A DNA stretch of 64,000 nucleotides from Lumbricus terrestris (GCA_949752735.1 OX457038.1:63649470-63713469); one strand, 5' to 3'. Positions 24,542-37,560 are shown, numbered from the stretch's first letter. The notes: a model not told the origin generated them from the sequence alone. Numbers and translations are program-made.

Positions 24542-25707
24542 CAGGATGCGCCAAAAAAAGTAATCTCCTACGGTTTTCAGCCCATATCTTGGCCAAAAAT
24601 ACGAATTTTTAAACGAAACTTTACAGTCTTAAAGGCAATTCATATTTACGTACAACGGTCAAATTACAAAAAATATTTCAAACAGAACAAAAGTTATATC
24701 ACTTTTAGTGAGGCCACCCACCGTTTTTTGACGATTCAAAAACGCGACGCAAGAAAAAGAAACAAAGAACCAGTTTTATTATTCTGGGAAATATCTTGGC
24801 CGAAAGTAAGAATTTCGAAATGAAATTTTATAGGCTTAAAGACAATTCATATCTACATATGATGGCCAGATTTCAGCAAAATATTTGAAACAGAATAAAA
24901 GTTATGGCACTTTTAATGAGGCCACCCACCGTTTTTTGACGATTCAAAGACGTAACGCAGCAAAAAGTATCAAAGACACGATTTTATTAAGTCTCATCTC
25001 AAATAATTTTTATCAAATAGGCTTTGATAAGGCCAGATGATCATTATTATTACTATTTAAAAAAGGAACAAGGCACCAGCGTAGCTGCACGTCACTGAGA
25101 AGTCACTTAGCAAGATGACAATGAAATTGGTAAATAAGAAATCTGTCAGATTAATCAACAGGTCCATCAAGAACTTTGCAAAGAGCTTCAAAAGAAGTTT
25201 TGGCACTAGTGGTGGGCACATTGAACACAAGTTGTGAATCACTGTCAATTTCAGTTCCAAACAGCTATTTGAGATATGACTTGATAAAATCACGTTTTTG
25301 TTACTTTTTGTTGCGTTACGCTTTTTAATCGTCAAAAACGGTGGGTGGCCTCACTAAAAGTGGTATAACTTTTGTTGTGTTTGAAATGTTTAGATGAAAT
25401 CTGGCCATCATGTGTAAATATGAATTGTCGTCAAACCTGTAAAGATTCATTTTGAAATTCTTACTTCTGGCCATGATATTAGCAAAAACATATTTTTTTG
25501 CGTTTCGTTTTTGAATCGTAAACAACGGTGGGTGGCTTCACTAAAAGTGATATAACTTTTGTTCTGTTTGAAATATTTTTTTTTAATTTGACCGTTGTAC
25601 GTAAATATGAATTGCCTTTAAGACTGTAAAGTTTCATTTAAAAATTCTTATGTTTGGCCAAGATATGGGCTGAAAACCATAGGGGATTACTTTTTTGGCG
25701 CACCCTG
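24542..25707 (+). mobile_element. mariner-like foldback MITE, 1.17 kb
   Basis: TA duplications (24540-24541 and 25708-25709) and inverted ends CAGGRTGCGCCAAAAAA. Each arm is about 480 bp and itself contains a tandem duplication of about 220 bp (GGCCACCCACCGTTTTTTG occurs twice per arm). The 200-bp centre keeps, in plus orientation, a relic resembling the C-terminal end of a mariner transposase (SIKNFAKSFK, then GTSGGHIEH), which ties the MITE to a mariner parent. Confidence 0.8.
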
Positions 25708-25718
25708 TACATATACGT

Positions 25719-25759
25719 CTGTCTGTCTCTATCTGTCTCTGTCTCTCTCTTTCTCTCTT

Positions 25760-25848
<89 letters not shown>

Positions 25849-25925
25849 CACACACACACTGTCCTCTCTCTGTCTTCCTCTCTCCTCTCTCTCTCTCTTT
25901 CTCTCTGTGTGTGTTTGTCTCTCTG
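25719..25925. repeat. compound microsatellite (CTGT)(CT)(CA)(TA)
   Basis: Compound simple repeat. Together with 24245-24520 it suggests the mariner MITE inserted into a pre-existing CT/GT tract. Confidence 0.9.
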
Positions 25926-26094
25926 TCTTTCTCTGCATAATCACACATCGCCTAGCTCCACTGCAGCTCGATAAAGCGCCAATTTTTCAACTTGAAACTG
26001 TAAACTCCCGTTTATCAAGCTTTAGTGAAGCTTCAACCATAGCTAAAAACAATATTCTGACGACGGCTGTGCTGTAGTGCTGTGGTTCTTTTAG

Positions 26095-26403
26095 GTAACC
26101 TTGAACTGTCAAAGAACAGCGAGGTCACGCTGATCCGGCAGCTGGACGAAACCAGTCAAAGGATCACGGAACTGGAGGAAGAAACGATCAAATATCGAAG
26201 GAGAAATTTGGTGCTCGAAATCGAGTTAAGATCCCTACAGGGTTCATACGATGAAGCGCTGAAACGCGAGCTGAAGCTCAAGGACCAGCTGGCAACTCTC
26301 GAGGACCGGACGATTTCGACCGAAAGTGAAGATGACCTCATCGATGCATCGAAGCTCGCGGTCAAAAAGACGCAAAGTGGAGGAGGTTCAGAGAAACCAC
26401 TGG
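26095..26403 (+). CDS. internal exon encoding a coiled coil
   Basis: Acceptor TTCTTTTAG (to 26094) and donor CTGG|GTAAGA (26403/26404) bound a 309-bp open exon, phase 1 at both ends. The product has a strong heptad pattern over its first 60-70 residues (TLIRQLDETSQRITELEEET, RRNLVLEIELRSLQ, KRELKLKDQLATLED), then an acidic, Ser-rich linker with TESEDDLIDASK and a Gly/Ser stretch. Phase and strand match the CARD exon 9.3 kb upstream, so the two can be joined without a frame change. The order CARD then coiled coil is typical of filament-forming signalling adaptors. The similarity is by architecture only; no specific family motif is recognised in the coil. Later exons are not in this window or were not recognised. 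Confidence 0.7.
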
Positions 26404-26569
26404 GTAAGATATCGCAACGAAACTCTTCATCGTATAATTGATTGATTGATTGATAATGCTCCGACGTAATGTTAACTGCGCTGTAGGGAATTAATTGGGT
26501 CATAACTTTTCGAGTTAAGCTGAAGCTAACGATGTTTATTATTATTACATAAATTTCTTATGCGCGCAA

Positions 26570-27310
26570 GGTCACACCGAAATGTAAATCTGAGGCGTGG
26601 ATACTCAGCCACCAGAGGAAGATGCAATTAGATAGCCAAGCACTTAAAAGCCAAGGAGAAATATAATGAGTTTAGAGCCGTTTTTTTAAGTTAGGGAGTC
26701 CACTTGAGCTTGATGATCGCAGGCAACGAGAAGGAATGTAAAGAGTAAGCAGTGACTGAAGGTATGGAGGTGTTCCGGTGGAGAGGGATTTGTAGGTTAA
26801 ACAGTCCAATTTAAATTTTATTCTGAAGCGAACATGGACCGATGTCTAAGATAAATGTGGATTTATGAAAACGGCGCGCCATAGAAGTCATTAGCTCGTT
26901 ATTATTTAACAAAGACTGGATTAAACGAGTAATAGTTATTTACCAACGTAGCCAACAGAACCAACAGTGACTTAAGGTATTCCGGTGGAGAGGAATTTGT
27001 AGGTTAAACAAAAAACAGGTCAATTTAAATTTTATCCTGAACTCAACAGGAAGGCTGATGAAGTAAGACTGAAGAACTATAGATCGTAGTGGAACGCGCA
27101 GCACAACCCGAGCTAAAGAATTTTTGAATGTGTTGCAGCCTATGTAGCTCATAGTCTGAAATGCCAACAAAAATCGCATTAGCATAATCAAGGTCACACC
27201 GAAATGTGAATCTGAGGCGCGGATGGTCAGCCACCAGAGGAAGATGCAATTAGATAGCCAAGCACTTAAAAGCCACCGAGAAATAGTGAGTTTTGAGCCG
27301 TTTTTTTAAG
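26570..27310 (-). pseudogene. duplicated LINE ORF2 tail fragments
   Basis: AAGGTCACACCGAAATGT through CCGTTTTTTTAAG occurs at 26570-26700 and 27190-27310, and the segment with TTCCGGTGGAGAGG at 26770 and 26975. The minus strand of 27250-27043 reads LRFTFRCDLDYANAIF, a LINE tail motif. Degenerate, with stops and frameshifts. Confidence 0.7.
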
Positions 27311-27366
27311 CCTATGCTGTGATGCTGTTTAGCTTACTGTGATTTGGATGCACAACACGTAATGTA

Positions 27367-28400
27367 CAGGGTGCGGCCAAAAAAAATAACCCATTACGAA
27401 AATTGCGATTTCTCAAAAACCGCTGAATATTTTGTTACATAATTTCGCCAATCTATTTGACACATATATATGTACAACTTGGATAAATCTAATGAAATTC
27501 GATTCATGAACACCAAAATGGTGCAACCCTGAAGTGAAACAATGTTATTTTCGTTTCAACAGACATTTAGTGACAACAATAACAGCAATAAGTAACAAAG
27601 TAGCGACGCAAACAGATATGTAACAAAGCGCAAGGTTACTTATTGTTGTTGACAAGATTAGGCCAAACTGTTAAGTTTTGTGCAATGAATGTTCGAAGTG
27701 ACTACCGTTTGCTTTTACGCAAGCTTGCAGGCGTTTTCGAAAGCCCATGGAGAACAGATTTCTGAATGGTCTCAAGTGGAAAGTCATTCCAGATGATTTG
27801 CAGCGTAGTTTTCAGTTCAGAAATGTTCTTTGGCTTTGTGGGAAGTTTGTTGTAAGTCTCAAGCATTGCACCCCAGACAGCATAGTCGAGTGGGTTCATA
27901 TCTGGGGAATTTGGCGGCCATGATCCTTGTCGATGAAGTCCGGACAGTGACTTGTTAACCAATCTTGGGCCAGGTTAGCGTCGTGAGCGGGTGCTCCATC
28001 TTGCTGAAAAGTGAACTGATTCCCAAGACAGTGACAGTCATCGACAAGCTTAGGAAAAGATTCTCCACGTAGTACTTAGCATTGACTTTAGCCTGATCTA
28101 TATGACTTCCTTGACGAAATCTGGCGTTATAGTCCTTAGCAAAACTCGCCTTAACAACTCGTATGTCTCCCACTCATGCCATGGTCTCGTTGGCAACCGT
28201 GCTCCAGGGCTTTTTTAGCGTGCAGTTCTGCACCAAATGCGCTGTTGTAAATTAATTTGTGCAGTTGCAAAGGCAATATTGTGCAGTGAGAATCATTAGA
28301 AAAGGGTACCTGCAGTCGATTTATCAAGGTAGGGCGAAATGGAACTAAGGGTACCTGCAGTCGATTTATCAAGGTAGGGCGAAATAGAACTAAGGGCCTT
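27367..28400 (-). pseudogene. mariner-like transposase, decayed
   Basis: Starts after TA with CAGGGTGCGGCCAAAAAAA, a mariner-type end. Minus-strand frames hold KVNAKYYVEN (near 28080) and the final catalytic block PPNSPDMNPLDYAVWG (near 27910). The block around the second catalytic Asp is in another frame. A 45-bp tandem duplication (28304-28393) sits at the upstream side. No second terminal repeat was found. Confidence 0.8.
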
Positions 28401-28433
28401 GTAAAAAGGACAAACTGAAAGCGGATGACTAAA

Positions 28434-28981
28434 AAAGAGTCATCAGATTATCAGAGTTTATGCACGCAGAGGTGACTTGCAACTTCTCTCGGCAGAACTT
28501 TGGACATTCCTGGGAAAAGTTAATGACAAACTTAAGGACTAAAAAGGTCATCAGATTTTTCGTCGTCGGCGACTGCTCCGCAAACGATTTTGCCGGTTGT
28601 GCAGTTATAAAATTTTCTCTACAAAAGCCCTGCCGTGCTCCAATCTTAACACATCGCTCGTTCATTATGCTAGTGACCCGCGCTTAGCTTTGGACCAGCA
28701 CCATAGAAATGTTGGTTCTTCTTATTGAGCGCATCACAGGTTTCGAATGTGTACCGAACATCTCCGTTCGTTGTGTCATGTCCTTACTATCATTCTGGTT
28801 GATTCTCCACATTGTAATCTCATAATTTCATCAGTAAATATTTTAGCTATCATCGTTTTAGGTTTCGTCTTTAAAATTTTGCTTAACCTTTTAGCCTATT
28901 TCCGTGCAGAAAAAGATGGATTTCAGATTTCAATTGGCCTAAATATAAAAATTAGAACAATAATTTATCTAGGAGCCTACT
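28434..28981. repeat. tandem repeat unit A, interrupted
   Basis: GTCATCAGATTATCAGA through ATTTAGGAGCCTACT matches 31981-32476 plus 34518-34575 (unit B) at about 90% by eye. Unit A is broken by the insertion 28982-31917 and resumes at 31918 with AGCCCACTTATCAA. The two units are therefore adjacent copies of one sequence, each split by a different transposon. Confidence 0.75.
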
Positions 28982-29109
28982 AGAGCCCTGCGTTGGCCGC
29001 GCCGCGCAGTCGCCGCCGACATTTCTTTAGCGCCGCCGCCGCCGATTTTTGCTGATCGGCGCGCCGCCGCCGCCGAAAATTTGTCGGCGCGCCGCTGATG
29101 CCACCCTGA

Positions 29110-30170
29110 TGAGTTTATTTCTTTTTGTTGTGTTTTTCATGTCTTGTATGATTTCGCCATAAAATTGCCGGTCAGTGCGAAATAGGCCTATTTTTCAAAT
29201 TTTCTACTCAGTGTGTTTTGACAAGAGAAAATTGAAGCGGCCTATAATAACTTTTCTATACCGAATTATCATTATCGACTGGGTGGCTGTTTTGTTTACA
29301 CTTGTGTGCTAAGACATCTTACGGGCATAACTTCGCCTGTCAGCGCAGATAACTCAGATATATTGGAAGATAATTTGCATGGTCGTCGCTCGGATATAGT
29401 TTCTGAGACACGATGAACATTGCAAATGATGTGTTTCACCTCGATAAAACGACACGAGAATGGGTGTGTTGAGTCACAGAGAGACGAGGTTTCCTCCCAC
29501 CACTACCACCCCCAAATGTCGGTCTTTGTGTGTCTTACGTCCTTGCACTTAGTACAGAATGAAGGAAGGAAAAAGAGACGCAGGGACTTTCAGCCATTAA
29601 TATGAGTAATAATACAGGCAAGAGGGAGATAAAATAATGCAGGACTATTAGACATGACATGCATGCAGTGTAGTTTCTTGGGGCCCTTAAAAGACATGTT
29701 TGCGATTTTCAAATTAGACCTATATTGCCGTTTTTCTACCTCTTCGAATACAGTCAGAATGCGGTATGTGGTAGGGAGATCGTCAGACAGATAAGCGAAT
29801 ATGTTATAGGCCTATTCTTAATGTCTATAATGGCTGGCTGTATAAGTATATAACTGGAGATAGCAGATTAAGATAATCAGACAGCCTGGGCTAAACCAGG
29901 TTTGCATATCGGGTAACGCATAGACTCCCTCCACTCATCTCTGTCCATCGCCAACTGCTTCCCCTCCTCACAACGGTGCACCCCTCACACCATCCCCAGA
30001 CTTCTCCGAACATCACAAGCCTCAGAATTACATTCAGGGTGATATCTCTCATCAGCCTATTAACTCCCCACGCACAATCAGCTTTCCTGCATGGCGACAG
30101 GGCTGCAATAATATCGAATCGTCGTCCGTAGCCATATAAAGCTGGGCAGCTGTTAGGGCATAAAGCTCTC
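29110..30170. other. interior of the 2.9-kb element, nothing recognised
   Basis: No coding capacity; moderately AT-rich. Confidence 0.4.
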
Positions 30171-30330
<160 letters not shown>

Positions 30331-31269
30331 TAGCGCGCTCGCCATATTCCGGTAATTTATAGAAGGCAACCCTACTTATAACTGAGTCTGGAGTCACTTA
30401 GATGAACTGAATTACACATTAGACAAACAGCCAGACTGAACCAGTCGCTCAACCACACAGTTTATCTCTATAATTATATGCCGACATAATGATGAATGCC
30501 ACTGCTTGTGATTTCTTGACATTATGTCTCACAATACAAGTCCACGCTGTATACACGCAGGCCTACCCTGTATGAGTGTAATCTCCTTCCCATCACCTTA
30601 CACGTAGGCCTATGCAGTACTATATGTAAGTCCTTCCCATGCCGGCCTGCACATCAGACTACGCATCCCCACCACTCGTCTCTGCCCATCGTATGCTGCT
30701 CCGCCTCCCCCTCAACTCCTCCTTACACTGTATACCAGCGTCAGAATCAGGATGAAAGCCACCATCAGATTACCTCTCAAACACATTTAGGTTTTCAAGT
30801 TTTACACCAGGGACAAAGACATCTATATAAAATGAAGCTATTGTATAGAAGTCCTTGCCATGGTTTGTAGTGCGTCTGATTTATAGCAACCGCACCAAAA
30901 GCCGAGGACCAGTTTACGTTGAGACCTCCGTGCCTAAGTCCACGAACCTCGCTTAACACAAGCAAGTTGTGGCATGCATTGCTATTGCCGTATACCCTAT
31001 GGCTAATGCATTTTGGTCGCCAACATTTACACTGCTGTTTCAATCTTTTGGATGGACAATGCGGCTAATGAATAATAGGTCCTGTAATCTTATGATACAT
31101 CTTGAGCCCACATGTAGGTTTCGAACTGTAGCTGTCAGATCAGCATCTAAAAACTGAACCTTTTGAGGGTTAGCTCATAGTTTGTTCGTCTAGCATTAGA
31201 GATTTGATTCTGAAGTAAAAGTTTTTTAATTTTATGCATATTTGATTTAATCCATATATCTTAACACGC
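30331..31269. other. interior of the 2.9-kb element, nothing recognised
   Basis: No gene or repeat boundary seen. Confidence 0.4.
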
Positions 31270-31277
31270 TGCCTCTG

Positions 31278-31660
31278 CAGGCACGTCATTTGGGGGGGGC
31301 AGGGGGGGGGCATTTGCCCCCCCTGAATTTTGCCGATTGTTTATTTTACATGTGACATATTTTGCAACGCCACACGTTGTTCAAAATACCAAAATACCTA
31401 GGTAAATAATATCATGGTATACAAGTGCAAAGCACTTAGTCTATTTAAAGTAGGCTTGTAAAAGTTGTATATATAGGCATTTAAAATATATCAATCACTG
31501 AATAAAATATAGTAAGAAATAAATAAGAGCAAGAATAAAACATCTCATTTAGCTGCAGTTTTGCAAATGTTGGCCCAAGACAGAACTTAAGAAGCTTGTG
31601 GAGTTTTGACCCGCAAAATTTTTTTGCCCCCCCCTGAAAAAAACTGAAATGACGTCCCTG
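31278..31660. mobile_element. hAT MITE, 383 bp
   Basis: 8-bp duplication TGCCTCTG (31270-31277 and 31661-31668). Same ends and subterminal G/C runs as the 2.34-kb element at 20676, and shared internal segments such as TTGCAACGCCACACGTTG and CATCTCATTTAG. An internal-deletion derivative. Confidence 0.9.
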
Positions 31661-32589
31661 TGCCTCTGTAATTTTTTGCTCCTATTTCATTATCTTTCTT
31701 CAGCTTCAGAAGACCTTCGTTCCTCTGACCTTCGAGGTCCCTTGAGGGCCTCTCCAGATGACCCTAGACCAATTTTGGGGCAGTATCTTCTTATGCCCCA
31801 CGACGCTGCGCTGCGCCGCCGCCGCCGACTTTTGATGGTCGGCGCGCCGCCGCCGCCGCCGACCAAAAATGACCGGCGCGCCGGCGCCGGAAGTACCAAG
31901 TCGGCGCAGTGCTCTGGAGCCCACTTATCAATAGGTTTATTGTAATCCGACGACAAATTATATTAGAGAGCAACAGCTCTAAAAAGTCATCAGATTATCA
32001 GATTTTATCCACACAGTGATGACTTGCAACTTCTCTCGGCAGAACTTTGGACATTCCTGGGAAAAATTAATGACAAACTTAAGGACTAAAAAGGTCATCA
32101 GATTTTTCGTCGGCGACTGCTCCGCCAACGATTTTGCCGGTTGTGCAGTTCTAAAATTTTCTTTACAAAAGCCCTGCCGTGCTCCAATCTTAACACATCG
32201 CTCGTTCATTATGCTGGTGACCCGCGCTTAGCTTTGGACCAGCACCATAGAAATGTTGGTTCTTCTCATTGAGCGCATCACAGGTTTCGAATGTGTACCG
32301 TTGTGTCATGTCCTTAATATCATTCTAGTTCTTGTTGATCATCCACAATTCCCCATTGTAATATAATAATTTCATCAGTAGATATTTTAGCTATCATCGT
32401 TTTAGGTCTTGTCTTAAAAATTTTGCTTAACCTTTTAGCCTATTTCTGTGCAGAAAAAGAGGGATATCAGTTTTAACCCTTTAACTACCGGAGATAAAAA
32501 AAATTCTCAGACCGAGGAATTATCTGGAAATATTATGTGTGTTTATGTGTATATATTATGTATGTATAATTGTATATGTATAGTATTAT

Positions 32590-32668
32590 ATGTATGTATA
32601 TAATTATGTATGTTTGTATGTGTGTATGTATGTATGCATGTATGTATGAATGTATGTATGCATATATT

Positions 32669-32702
<34 letters not shown>

Positions 32703-32804
32703 TGTATGTATGTATGTATGTATGTATGTATGTATGTATGTTTGTATGTATGTATGTATGTATGTATGTATGTATGTATGTATGTATGTATGTATGTATG
32801 TATG

Positions 32805-32835
<31 letters not shown>
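32590..32835. repeat. (TATG)n microsatellite
   Basis: About 200 bp of TATG units inside the piggyBac-like element. Imperfect at the edges. Confidence 0.95.
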
Positions 32836-33388
32836 TATGTATGTATGTATCATGTATGTGCTATGTATGCATGTAGCGTATGTGTAACAGAGCCCATACA
32901 AATGCTTTAGAATTAGAACCTAACTTGCGAATTGTATGATTATCCAAGGAAGATAATTAGTGAGAGATCCACATATGACTTGTCGTTATGTATATATACA
33001 TTTATGTATGTGTATGTATACGTTTATAAATATGGACATGTATATATGAACGCTGTACCGTATGTGTAACAGAGTCCATACAAAAAAGTTATAGAATTAG
33101 AACCTGACCTGAGAATTGTATGGTAAACTAAGGTAGATAATAAGTCAGACATCCACATATAACTCAACTGTATAATTTAGATATGTGGAAGGCTGGAAGC
33201 AAAGATTTTGGCAATAGATTCAATTACTTTGTCAACACTTTATATTACGAAGGTGCTTCATCAATGCTTCATCGACTGCCTGATACAGTATGTTGTCGTG
33301 CTGACATCTGGGGAACACTGAGTCAGAACAAATGTATGCCGATTTCTCACCGTACACATCAATACGCCTAATGTAGGTGACCGTAAGC

Positions 33389-34371
33389 CAGTGGTTCTCA
33401 AAGTGGTGGTCCGCGGACCGGTGCCGGTCCGCGGAGTCCTGATCACCGGTCCGTGAAGGAACCTCAGAATTTAAAGTAAATTATAATTATTAATATTTAT
33501 ATATTTGAAATTGTGAAATTATGCGAATTGCTGTTCCAAATTTATTCAAAATTCAGTCTCAAAATTTAAAATAAATTACCAATGCCTTATTTTAACTTGC
33601 CAATGGCTATTCAATAAAAAAAAGGTTCGTTCTGAACTTTCTGCGTCTGTCACGGTAGTCAGATTCGTGTTTATTTCTGCGGATCTACAATTGTGAGCGA
33701 TCAAACAATAGGCCTACTGGCGGTGTTTCTTTTGATTTTATAATATAATATAATATTTTAAATATAAACAAATGTGTTTGAAACACTTAAAAATTAGCGA
33801 AGCGCAAACAAGCCTGTCTGAATATTGTTTTGAATGAAAGACCAGTGAAAGAGCGTGATCGCCCAGGCAATCTGAGCGAAAAAATGATAATTCTAAACAG
33901 GTTTCCTATTCGAACAAAACAATAAAGCTCGAAAAGAATTGAACGTTCACACGAAAATATGATCCACAAGATTTAAAATATGGTGATATTATTATTTCTG
34001 TGTTTTAATTCAAGCAAGTGTTTCCATCATTAGGGTACAATCTTTGTAATGTGACTTTAGCTATGTTTTTTCAGGCCCACTTAGTCCAACTATAACAAAG
34101 TTCTAATCTCGTTTGAAACTCAGAGTTTAACATTTTAAATGCAAATAAATAAGAATTAAAATGATAAATGAAGTAAGTGCAATTAGAGATATTATGTTTT
34201 AAATAATAAAACAAATACATAATTATATATAGCCCTATTATTGCAGTTTTTTTTTATAATAGCCGAGAGTTCGCTTTTCTTTGCGCATACGGTACCATTT
34301 AAGTTAGCGGTCCGCGAGCTTCAAAATTTTTTTTTGCCGGTCCGTGGTCTGCAGAAGTTTGAGAACCACTG
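33389..34371. mobile_element. hAT element nested in piggyBac-like element
   Basis: Ends CAGTGGTTCTCAAA and TTTGAGAACCACTG, the classic hAT start. Flanks CCGTAAGC (33381-33388) and CCGTAACT (34372-34379) are an 8-bp duplication with two mismatches. Subterminal GGTCCGCGG motifs. No transposase in 983 bp. Confidence 0.85.
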
Positions 34372-34575
34372 CCGTAACTTCCCGTAAGCAACGTTAAAAC
34401 GCAAGCCGACGTTATATGACAGGCAGCGTTCTATTGCCGGATATATCCGGCGCCCATGGGATTACGAATTATTTTTCTGCCGGATAGGCCTATATCCGGC
34501 GCTTGGTAGTTAAAGGGTTAAATAGGCCTAAATATAATAATTAGAACAATAATAATTTATTTAGGAGCCTACTTA

Positions 34576-35114
34576 TCAAATTCAGCAATTTGGTTCTGCT
34601 GTGCTTGATCGCTCTTCGTTTTGGTTGCAGATTGTGGTATTTCTCCAGCATAACTCTCCACGCTTGATAATCCATTGGGCTCAAATCCGGATACTTAAGA
34701 CCCATTGGTTCTTCTCAATAACTAGGACAATAATAATATTATTGATTTGAGCCGATCTCCTTTCATCAACTGCATAAATTAATTATTCCTTAGCTGTCAA
34801 TTTAGCTCTTAATTTCTGTGCTCTCATGCACTGTTTATCAGAGAAAGCGGTGATTAGGGCTTTAGCTCCAGGATCTTGCTCATCATGTGCGCCCGCCGAA
34901 ACTTTTGCAGCAGGGAACAAAACACGATTGTGGCGGTGACAATTTTTAGTAGCCAGAGCTTGAAAATTGCAAGGCTAAATTTCTTAGTTTCACTTTGTGT
35001 ATAGTTTTTAAAATTTTAATAATAATGAATAGTTCCTTTAGTGCGAACCAATTTGTGAAAAATCTAAAGGCAGAAGTTCAAAAGTAGGTTTTTGAAGGGA
35101 CGCTATGCAACTCC

Positions 35115-35118
<4 letters not shown>
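34576..35118. other. intergenic, nothing recognised
   Basis: No gene or repeat boundary seen. Confidence 0.4.
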
Positions 35119-35209
<91 letters not shown>

Positions 35210-35255
35210 CAATTTATATGGCGCCGTAACGCGGCCATACCGCTACAAGGGCGCC
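35119..35255 (-). repeat. (ATA)n with conserved retroelement-like tail
   Basis: An ATA array (35119-35206) followed by ACAATTTATATGGCGCCG and CGGCCATACCGCTACAAGG. The same pair occurs inverted at 49041-49514, split there by a hAT element, so the ATT array is probably the 3' tail of one retroposed family. Confidence 0.65.
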
Positions 35256-35457
35256 TCACAAACGAGTGAGTGAGTGAATGAATGAATGAATGAATGAATG
35301 AATAGATGTCAGTTTTTAAGGTTCAACTGTTCAAGTAGTAGGCCTACTCCCTTTTTGTCTCTATGTGCTGGCGCCCATGCCTTTTGAATATCAATAGTCA
35401 CTCGCTTTCTAACCTAATGAAACCTAGTTAGGCCTACTTTTATAGGTTCTATATTGT

Positions 35458-35720
35458 AATCGTAATTTCTAAACTTCTTAACCGTCTTTGAAAGAAAATG
35501 GGATGGCACCAGCCTATTCACGAGCGCTGCATCGAGTCAGAGGGCTCTCCAAAGGGTAGTCAAAAATAAGTCGAGTCCGGTTGCCAGAGTGCATGGCAGA
35601 GGGGGCAGAGTAGGGCTAGCTGTTAAGGCGAGTTGTTGATTGGGGTTGGAATGCAGAGGATCAGACGAGAGTGGGGGCATGAATTCTTTTGAACAGGCGA
35701 TCAGAGATGTCAGTTTTACG
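35458..35720 (-). repeat. LINE 3' end fragment
   Basis: CACCAGCCTATTCACGAGCG and following sequence match 40680-40910. Both are preceded by (TCGTAA)-type hexamers, as is 24149-24190, so the family appears to end in a (GATTAC)n tail. Confidence 0.55.
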
Positions 35721-36542
35721 TGTTGATACTGAGTCGTGATAATAATAGGGACAGATCAAAGTGTCTCTGCGGCTTGACCTCCCTAGATTCTTTACCGGCA
35801 GCAAAATGAACAAAAGCCGTCTGGCTTTTGCTGAATAATTGATTTGTATAACGCTGGTGAATAAGCAGGCCCCGTAGCGCAGTTTAAAAATTGTTACATT
35901 AGTGTTATTTATTTATAATATTATGTTCAGTTGTGAGAACTTGCATTACAGGGAGATTCGTGTCAAGTAGGCTATGGGTCTAATCAATACTATTTTGTAT
36001 GGGCGCCCTCAGGAGAGGTAACACTATGGAGCCTAATCCTATGGTCACGGTTAAAGTTTTTAGCAAAAGCTTGAGATGCAAATCAGAAAATTAAGAATAT
36101 GCTTATTTTCATGGAGATTTCTAAACGTAGATTTCTGAGTTACACTTTATGTATTATTATGGTGTCATTAGCTTTGGCGCGAAATTTTTTTAAAACCCAA
36201 AAGTAGTAGTTATACAAATTTATGGTACCCGATTCTCTTTTAAATGGTAGGCCTAATAATAATTATTGCTTGGCAATAGCAAGGCAGTTAATTTTGATAA
36301 CAATTATTTTAGACGAGACTTTATAAAATATGTCTTTTGTTACTGGAAGTATAGTGAAATTCCTTGCATAGAGATGCTCACATTAAACTCTGCTTGTGCA
36401 CGTGTATCGTGCAAATGGTACTAAAGTAGTATGCCTAAGAAGATTTTATCGAATAATCAAAATTTGAAATTTTTGAATTGAGCATTGAAAAGTCAGATAA
36501 AAGTGGACAAATGAAAAAATAAACGATTAATGAACCGAATGG
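35721..36542. other. intergenic, nothing recognised
   Basis: No gene or clear repeat seen. Confidence 0.4.
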
Positions 36543-37560
36543 ACAGTGGCGGCGCCAGAGGGCTAGGGGGCTAATTCCCCCCCCCCCCCCAATGAGTCTC
36601 AGCTCCCTCCCCCAATGCAAAAAGCGGAAAATGTCAATAACGGCTTACTTCGTAATATGGAAACTAGACAATGACCAACGGCAGCAAAATCAACTATATT
36701 ATCATAACGTAGATGCTTTTGCCAGTGGCGGCTCCAGAGGGGAGGGGCTAGAGGCTAAGCTCTAAATGTGGCCCAGCCCACCAAGTAAAAAGCGAAAAAT
36801 GTCTATAACGGCTTACTTCGTGATAAGGAAACTAGACAATGACCAATGGCAACGATATATCGACTATATATTATCATAGCGCATATGCTTATGCCAGTGC
36901 TGCGCCAGAGGATAGGGAACTAAGCTCCAAATTGGCTCGCCCCACCCCAAGCAAAAAGCGCAAAAAGTCTTTAATGGCTTATTTCTTAACAAGGGAACTA
37001 GACAGTGACCAACGACAACGAAATCATCTATGATATTATCAGGGCTTAAAGTGTGCCGGGACGGTCAGGGACGGCGTCCCGGCACTTATTTTCGAGGCGG
37101 GACGCCGTCCTATGACTTATTTGGTTAGCACTGCCAGGACGGTCGTCCATGACTGCAGTTACGCAGTTACGTCCCTGCAGTTACGCGGACGGTCGTCCAT
37201 GACGGATGTATTGGTATCTTTTCCCCGGAAAAGGTCCCTTTTTCCTGTTTTGCCTGAAAAATTTTGGCGGATGACTAAAAAAAAAGGTCATCAACTTTTT
37301 GGCGGCGGAATCGGTATCTTTTTCCTCTTTTGCCCGAAAATTTTGGCGGGCGACTAAAAAAAAAAAAAGGTCATCAACTTTTTGGGCTCTTTTGCCCGAA
37401 AATTTTGGCGGATGACTAAAAAAAGGTCGTCAATTTTTGGGGGGGCGGTAAGTCTCCGTATACAATACAGCGTCCTGGCACTTCTTTTTTTTACACTTTA
37501 AGCACTGGATATTATCATAGCGTAGATGCTTATGTAAATGAATAAACCGCAGATAATATG
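36543..37560. repeat. three tandem units of about 175 bp
   Basis: Units start at 36545, 36723 and 36895 (CAGTGGCGGCGCCAGAGG-like), share ATAACGGCTTACTTCGT and AACTAGACAATGACCAA, and the third is interrupted by the hAT element at 37040-37507. Confidence 0.8.
37040..37507. mobile_element. hAT MITE carrying hairpin repeats
   Basis: 8-bp duplication GATATTAT (37032-37039 and 37508-37515). Ends CAGGGCTTAAAGTGT and ACACTTTAAGCACTG. The interior has three tandem copies of GATGACTAAAAAAAGGTCATC-like hairpins (37262-37435). 468 bp, no coding capacity. Confidence 0.85.

Larger units (their letters stand above)
32477..34517. mobile_element. piggyBac-like element, 2.04 kb, non-autonomous
   Basis: TTAA duplications (32473-32476 and 34518-34521) and inverted ends CCCTTTAACTACC. 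TTAA targets and CCC-starting ends are the piggyBac signature. The empty site can be read from repeat unit A. No transposase. A hAT element (33389-34371) and a TATG microsatellite lie inside. Confidence 0.85.
31981..34575. repeat. tandem repeat unit B, interrupted
   Basis: Second copy of 28434-28981. Interrupted at 32477-34517 by a piggyBac-like element; homology resumes at TTAAATAGGCCTAAATATAA. Confidence 0.75.

Noticed and set aside
31649..31973. Arg/Gly/Ala-rich small proteins near 31.8 kb
   Set aside because: Frames through the GCCGCC-rich transposon end.
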